From: Gnetum montanum
Taxonomy: Eukaryota; Streptophyta; Gnetopsida; Gnetales; Gnetaceae
Assembly: GCA_015680685.1 (NCBI GenBank)
Contig: MNCI01036173.1
Location: 6,549 to 70,548, forward strand
Length of the DNA stretch: 64,000 nt
Reading direction: 5' to 3'
Within the stretch, counting starts at the first letter, position 1. Each line of letters opens with the position of its first letter. Positions 58,479-64,000 of this stretch are shown one piece after another. Under the pieces are notes generated by a model that was given only the letters and a program-made list of their open reading frames with translations, made no database searches and was not told where the DNA came from. The position numbers and the translations under genes are program-made.

Positions 58479-59882
58479 TTAGATGTAGTACAGCTTCAAG
58501 TATAAGTGGTTCACAGGATTTGCAAACTCTCTACCATCCATGTCTGCCATCTTGAAGGCTCCATTCTCATAGGCTTTTGTGACTATGAATGGACCTTCCC
58601 AGTTTGCTAAAAACTTGTCTGCATGTTCATGGATAGCTTTGAGATCTAGGTTCCCCTTTTTAATCAGCTGTCAATGTAGCTCTGCATGATACTTTTGCCG
58701 CTACTTGTCCTAATACCATTCGATGTGACCCAGTGTTCATGCACGCTCTTCCTCTACGGAGTTGAGATTGATGATCCTTCACTCATTGTTCTGGGCTTTA
58801 TTTACAATGCTTGAAAGGATCATCCATAGTGATGGTACCTGCAATTCAAGAGGTAACACTACTTTAGATCCGTAAACTAGGCTATAGGGGGTCTTACCTA
58901 TAGCCGTCCTGCATGTCGTATGGTAGGCCCATAGAACATAGAGGATTTGCTCGTGCCATAACCTCTTGCTATTGCTAACCATTCTTTTAAGCAAGTTGAT
59001 GATGGCCTTGTTCGTAGCCTCTACCTGACCGTTAGCTTGCAGGTAATATGACGACGAGAAAGATTGCTTAATGCCAAGGTTGCTACAAAAGGTTCTGGTT
59101 TCCGCACTACTAAACTATGGCCCATTATCTATCACAATAGTCATGGGAAGACCAAACCTTATTATGATGTTGTCTAAGATGAAGTGGCAAACCTATTGAG
59201 ATGTAGTTTTCCTAAGGAGGATAGCCTTTGCCCACTTCATGAAGTACTCGATGGCAGTAATGATGAAGTTATGTCCTATGGAAGACTTAGGTGTTATGGG
59301 TCCTATGATATCTAGTCCCCATCGTTGGAATGGCCACGTGATCTGCGTAGGGTGCAACTCAGTAGGTGACACGTGTATGAGATTTGCATGTCGTTGGCAC
59401 ATGTCACATGTCTTGACTTTAGCAAAACAGTCTCATTCCATACAAGGCCAGTAATACCCTAGGCATCTGATCTTAGCTGCCATAGCCTTAGGAGCTATGT
59501 GTCCTCCACATAGTCCTTCATGGACTTCGCTAATGATTTTTTGTGCCTCCTCCCCACCAACGCAAGTTAACAGTATTTCATCAAAGAAGCGTTTACATAA
59601 GGTATTATTGCCTACGAGGACATACTGCCATGCTCGCTTTCGGATTGCATCCCTTTGGGTAGATGTTAAACTATGTGGGGGTTCACCATGCTGTAGGTAG
59701 GCTTTCACGTTAACATACCACTCTTGGTCATTGGTAGCGCTTACAGAGGCCACATGTACTACTTGGGTGATAGGGTCTGTGCATTCTATTATCGAAGCAG
59801 GTAAAGTGGCAAATAGGTGTCGCGGCATGTTTAATGCTAGCAGAGCTAAGGCATCGACTACGGTGTTTTTGCTGCGTGGCAC
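58479..59882 (-). pseudogene. Element C integrase
   Basis: Zinc region HEGLCGGHIAPKAM...YYWPCME (59,450-59,530), with the second Cys pair region shifted out of frame near 59,430. Core: WGLDIIGPITPKSS (first Asp), then the TDNGPQF position near 59,120, which reads with a changed Asp (plus strand CCATTATCTATC), and a tail with RRWHEQILYVLWAY at 58,980-58,920. The C-terminal domain is recognisable at 58,640-58,500 and ends LYYI at 58,479. Several stops. The second-Asp call is from a damaged stretch and should be checked. Confidence 0.82.
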
Positions 59883-60205
59883 ATGCTAGATGTCTGTTGT
59901 CGTGGACTGATTCAACAAGTTTTTGGCCAAATTACAGTAAGGTTGTAGGTGCGAAGCTTTGCAGGCATAGACCTCAGTGATTTGATTAACAACAAGTTGA
60001 GAGTTTCCTCAGACTGCCAAATGTTAGATTTTTAATTGTCGGGCTACTAAGAGGCCCCTAAGGAGTCCTTCATACTTAGCTACATTGTTCGTACAAAGCA
60101 ACGTGAAGCAGTAAGCAAAACATTCCATGTCCCCTGAGGGGAATGTAAGGATGGCAGCAGCACTACCACCTTACGTGGTTGAGGCACCGTTGAAATACAA
60201 AGTGG
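59840..60205 (-). pseudogene. Element C archaeal-type RNase H
   Basis: First Asp is Asn (LYFNGAST), Glu is Lys (NNVAKYEGLL) and the second Asp is Asn (GNSQLVV). All three changes can be single G-to-A substitutions. A tail with HVPRSKNTVVDALALLALNM ends near 59,820. Inactive. Confidence 0.78.
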
Positions 60206-61854
60206 CCTTGAAATGTAGTGGCACAAGGTTGATACTACTAACATGTTCATCAGGGAATTTGGGTTCTATGGTCACCTTATCATCAACGGGTGAGGTTGCA
60301 AGCTGCGTAGCTATTACTTGTCCTTTCGTTGACAATTGGTCTACATAGTGTAAATCGAATTTTGCTATTATTGCTTTCCATCGGGCTATCCTTCTACTTT
60401 CATATAAGTTGTTCATGATAGCCTGAAGTACATTGCTTTTGCATATAATGTTCACTTGGCTAAGGAACAGGTAGTGTCTCCACTTTTTTAGCATGAACAC
60501 TAAAGCGAGACAATTCCTTTCCACTTCATTGTATTTGGCTTTGTATGCTATTAATGCATGGCTCAAGTAATAGATTGGGGTTTCAAAGCTATCTTCTCTT
60601 TTTTGGCATTATAGCACTACGATAGACATGTCCGAAGTAGCAAGGTAGATGTAGAAAGGCTTATCCCTCTGTGGTGGGTAAATAGTTGGAAGGTGTAAAA
60701 GCTCCTTCTTCAAGTCATCAAAGGCTTGTTGACACTATGTTGTCCACTCAAAGTTAACCCCCTTCTTTAGTAATTGTTGCATGGGGTGTAACTTGTCAGT
60801 CAACCTGGCTATAAACCTTCTGATGAACTGTATTCTACCTTGCAACTCGTGCAATTCTTTAAGGTTAGTAGGGGATGCTAGGTTAACGATGGCCTTAACT
60901 TTGTCAAGGTCCACTCGTATTCCAGCCTCTGATACTACAAACCCTAGCATGCATCCGATTTTTATGCCAAAAACACATTTCTTTGGATTAAGACGCAAGT
61001 CATGCCTATAGGTTATCCATGTGATCGTTTAGTCTCTCTAGAAGGTAGTCATTGAATATGTAGGTCATGGCTCGTTGATAGGTTGCTCCAGCATTCTTTA
61101 GACCAAAGGGCATCATAGTGTAACAAAAGGTATCCCAAGGGGTCATAAACGTAGTTTTCAACTGATGCTCTAGATTTATGCAAATTTGATTATAACTCGA
61201 GAACCCATCCATGAAGGATAGTAAAGCATGACCGGCCGTAGTGTCGATAAGCTAATCGATACTTGGTAGTGGGAAGTCATCTTTAATCGTTGCTTTGTTT
61301 AGATCTCGGAAGTCTATACAGATTCGTATTCCTCCCATTTTCTTAGAGACTACAATGATGTTTAACACCCATTCCAAGTAATCAACCGTGCGAATGAAGC
61401 TTGCTTGGTATAGCTTAGTGATTTCATCACGTACAGCTAGTGTGATTTCTTGTTTAATTTTTCGAGCCTTTTGTTTAACCGGTTTGACACGTGGATCCAA
61501 TACAATGTTATGTTGTATTAACCATGGGTCTAAGCCCAGCATGTCATTGTAGGACCATGCGAATACTTTGATGTTGTCTTGAAGGACTCTGGATACATCT
61601 TTTTGCATTTGTTGATCTAGGAGGGAGCTTAGTTTTAGTGACTTTATTTTCCCCCTAGATGTTGTTATCGGTGCTTCGATGAGAGGGTCCTCAGTCACAT
61701 CCCCGACCTCTAAGTCTAAGGCTTGGACCAAGTGTTTGGGCCAATCTAGGGATGTTTCCAAGGATGCTATAGTGTTATCAGTAGATGAATCCCAGTCTAT
61801 CGACTCTAAGTTTGGATATCTTGCAAGCTTTCCATGAGGACCTATCAAGGTCAA
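60206..61854 (-). pseudogene. Element C reverse transcriptase and RNase H
   Basis: Opens at 61,854 (MTLIGPHGKLARYP). It has LDLEVGDVTEDPLIEAPI, the RT blocks VKPVKQKARKIKQEITLAV, GGIRICIDFRDLNKATIKDD, FMDGFSSYNQICI and PWDTFCYTMMPFGLKNAG. At the catalytic position the YVDD box is HMDN, and about 25 codons that follow in M and B are missing (junction near 61,005). RNase H includes AEY/ERNCLALVFMLKKWRHYLF (60,500). Stop at 61,252 and others. Dead at the active site. Confidence 0.88.
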
Positions 61855-61989
61855 AAGTGAGTGTAGATCATGCTACATGGCCATCTTGTTCAACCTGCCA
61901 TAATAAGAGGAAGCTCGATCAAGTGATACTTGTTTGTAGCTATAGCGCATAATAGTAAATATTTGCAAAGAAATAATGAAACATGCAAT

Positions 61990-62460
61990 GATTGTTTATT
62001 ATTTGGCTAAGTTCTCAAGTTACCAGTTTAAGGTCTTGGTAGACTGTGAGTAGGTTCGAACATGCAATTGACATTCACTCTGCCTGTTTAGACTGTAACA
62101 TTGCAAAATCTAGTCTAAAATGCAAAATGGATGCTAAAGTTACCAGTTTAAGGTCTTGGCGAATCGTTAACGGGTGTAGTTTGGAAACAAAGGCTAATAG
62201 TTTAAGGTCTTTCCAGACCATTAACAGGTTGTAAAGGTAAAGTTACTAGTTTAGGGTCTTTGTGGACCATTAACAGGTTGGTGGATAAGGTTACTAGTTT
62301 AAGGTCTTTGCGGACCGTTAACAGGTAGGCTTCGTAAAATGTTACTAATTTAAGGTCTTTACGAACCGTGGTGCATAGGTTTTTGGATAAATTTACTAGT
62401 TTAAGGTCTTTACAGACTATGGCATGTAGCCTTCGTATAGGTAGGTTGCTAATTTAAGGT
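61990..62460 (-). repeat. Short-unit array upstream of C RT
   Basis: Seven or eight units of about 55 bp: plus strand AGTTTAAGGTCTTTGCGGACC followed by GTTAACAGG. On C's strand the unit reads GGTCCGCAAAGACCTTAAACT, matching B's GGTCCGAAAAGACCTTAAACT at 30,083. Same place between antisense promoter and RT. Confidence 0.88.
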
Positions 62461-62605
62461 GGGGCAAAATTTTTGGTTGGGGCCACCTATTTGCAAACAA
62501 GAATGTTATGCTATCGTAGGTTTATGACACGAAAGTATTACACTATAAGGGGCATCCCACATTACTTGGGGTGTGAAAATGGCAAGTTCTTTTCACCACG
62601 TTAGC

Positions 62606-62614
62606 TATAAATAG
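62606..62614 (+). promoter_or_regulatory. TATA box of C's antisense gene
   Basis: TATAAATAGGGG on the plus strand, 141 bp before the ATG at 62,747. Same box and similar distance as in element B. Confidence 0.75.
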
Positions 62615-62746
62615 GGGTTTACCCTTGGTAAACTTGTCATTTTTCATTGTCAAAGTGCAGAGCCCACATCCAAGGTGTAGCGTGATCATGCCGAGAGAAA
62701 GTAAAATAGTGTAGCATAGCAGCTGATAACATTTGTGAGTGAAGCA

Positions 62747-64000
62747 ATGGCACCTAAAGGCAAACATAAGCACTGAGGGCTTGCTAAGGTGGATGAAGTC
62801 AAGGACACTTTAGGGTGCCTGACCTAGGCATGCGTTGAAGTGCAGGAGGAGACTCTGTCTGCTTGGTAAGTTGTTGCACCACCTTTGTTGTTCAAACTTC
62901 AGCAATCGTTATTGTTAAAATCTGCATCTTTTGCCAACGTTTTGGTCACCATTTTGACCATTACGCTATCGCTATTGCTGGTTGGCCATAGCGGCTATAC
63001 AAATGTTATGCTATAGCTGCATGCGGTATCACCTTGGCCGCCATTGTTGCGAGTACCTTGTCATGGGGGTTTGGACAAGCCTAGACAGCTTAGCACATGG
63101 CTAGCGTAGCGTGCCACCCTCAAGAGGGTTTAGCCATCTATGCGATTTAACAAATGAGACACATGTTTAACGTAGTACAACCTAAATTATTTTTTACAGT
63201 TGAAGTATGGATGGGATGGTTGTAGCACAGTAAACTTTTACTTGTCTATACTTTGTAATGTTTTTATTGCAGTATGCTAGTATTTCGTAAGGTCTTTTAG
63301 GGTTGACGTATTGTTACGCTGTTAAATCTGCAATACCACTGCATTACTGAATTTGTTAAGCTTGCCATATGGCCATGCTTGTCGTAGTAATGTGTTGATT
63401 ACATCATTGTATTATTGCACGTCTGCCTATTCCTATCCATTTGCTACATTACGTGTCATCTAAGCGTTGTTGCATTGTGAGCGGTTTGATGACCATGCTA
63501 TGCTGCGAGGCTTACTTTGTTGTTTTTTGTTTGTATTTTACAATTAATTTTTTTAAAATTTTGCAACTATAGGATCATGCTACGCTATACGTAATGAGAG
63601 GGTTATGCTACACTATGTGTAAACTTCACTCGTACATAGTGCTAACATTTGGTTCTTCGTTATGCAAGGTTATGTTGAAACCCATTTTGATTGTCCCAGA
63701 AATTGTAGGAGTCTTATGCTACCTTAGCGAGCTGGTGGCTAATGTCCCTCCTCCCCATGCACGTGTGGAGTGGTAAGCGGTCTAGTTCTGGAAGGGTGCA
63801 TAGGACTTCCTACAGTTTCTCCTCTAGCATTTTAGTGTGATCATTTGGTCACACTTATCGGTGGAGACAGTAGCCGTAATCATAGAAACCCTGTTGCCCG
63901 AGGCAAATCGGGGTATTCTGAAATTTTTAACTGATGGGTCAATCGGGGGTGAGCAGGCAGAAGGTTCCAACCAACATCCAAAAAGCCTGAGACACTTAAG
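62747..64000 (+). pseudogene. Antisense spliced gene of element C, exons 1-2 (runs off window)
   Basis: Exon 1 62,747-62,865 (119 nt, phase 2, donor GTAAGT), the same length as in B, with KVDEVKDTLGCL matching B's KVNEVKETLGCL. It contains a TGA and a TAG. Intron 1 is 62,866-63,668, ending ATGCAAG. Exon 2 from 63,669 has PILIVPEIVGVL and VPPPHARV, then stops near 63,776. A one-base loss just after the acceptor changes the frame relative to B. Exon 2 continues past the window edge. A third copy of the gene in the same place of the element. Confidence 0.82.

Larger units (their letters stand above)
54878..64000 (-). mobile_element. Element C: Tat-like retrotransposon (3' part)
   Basis: Minus strand, read from the right: antisense gene (start only), array, RT/RNase H, archaeal-type RNase H, integrase, array, polypurine tract and 3' LTR (56,773-54,878). 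Gag, protease, the rest of the antisense gene and the 5' LTR lie beyond the window. It interrupts Q's RT. The layout from promoter to LTR matches element B in mirror image, which supports the shared architecture. Confidence 0.9.

Overview
The window is plant nuclear DNA and consists almost entirely of nested Ty3/gypsy LTR retrotransposons. Evidence: long LTRs beginning TGAAACACC, target-site duplications, primer-binding sites matching plant tRNA-Asn and tRNA-Asp, gag/protease/RT/RNase H/integrase in gypsy order, spliceosomal introns and TATAAATA boxes. A second, archaeal-type RNase H places four elements in the Tat (Ogre/Retand-like) clade; two others look Athila-like. The host is probably a seed plant; I cannot name the species. 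I found no tRNA, rRNA or convincing host gene.

Nesting, outermost first. Q (Athila-like, minus strand) keeps a reverse transcriptase/RNase H piece at 53.86-54.88 kb and its integrase at 42.4-43.7 kb. The two are separated by N (Athila-like, minus, 43,723-53,857, both LTRs present). Element C (Tat-like, minus, 54,878 to beyond 64,000) cuts Q's RT. Element P (Tat-like, minus) has its 5' LTR at 40,324-42,253 and gag to 37,692, and resumes at 2,320 down to about 1,581. P is split by B (Tat-like, plus, 2,321-37,686), which is bounded by CATGC duplications. B is in turn split by M (Tat-like, minus, 10,206-28,874). Removing each insertion rejoins the homology, and in places the reading frame, of the element it interrupted.

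The unusual content is in the Tat-like elements. Between protease and RT they carry several kilobases containing an antisense, intron-containing gene. It can be read in eight exons in M (17,389-22,328), across B on both sides of M (29,721-28,875 and 10,205-6,869), and as the first two exons in C (62,747 onward). Exon 1 ends in phase 2 in all three copies. B and C each have a TATAAATAG box about 140-155 bp upstream of the ATG. The product has a region resembling the plant 'putative transposon protein' (Transposase_32-like) family and an acidic tail. Short-unit arrays with a TTAAACTAG-type core lie beside the coding blocks, and subfamily-specific short words are shared between the LTRs and the antisense gene's 5' region.

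All protein genes here are decayed by stops, frameshifts or deletions, often through G-to-A or C-to-T changes. Three single-N gaps have 42-43 bp direct duplications on either side and look like unmerged contig overlaps. The first 1.58 kb could not be assigned.
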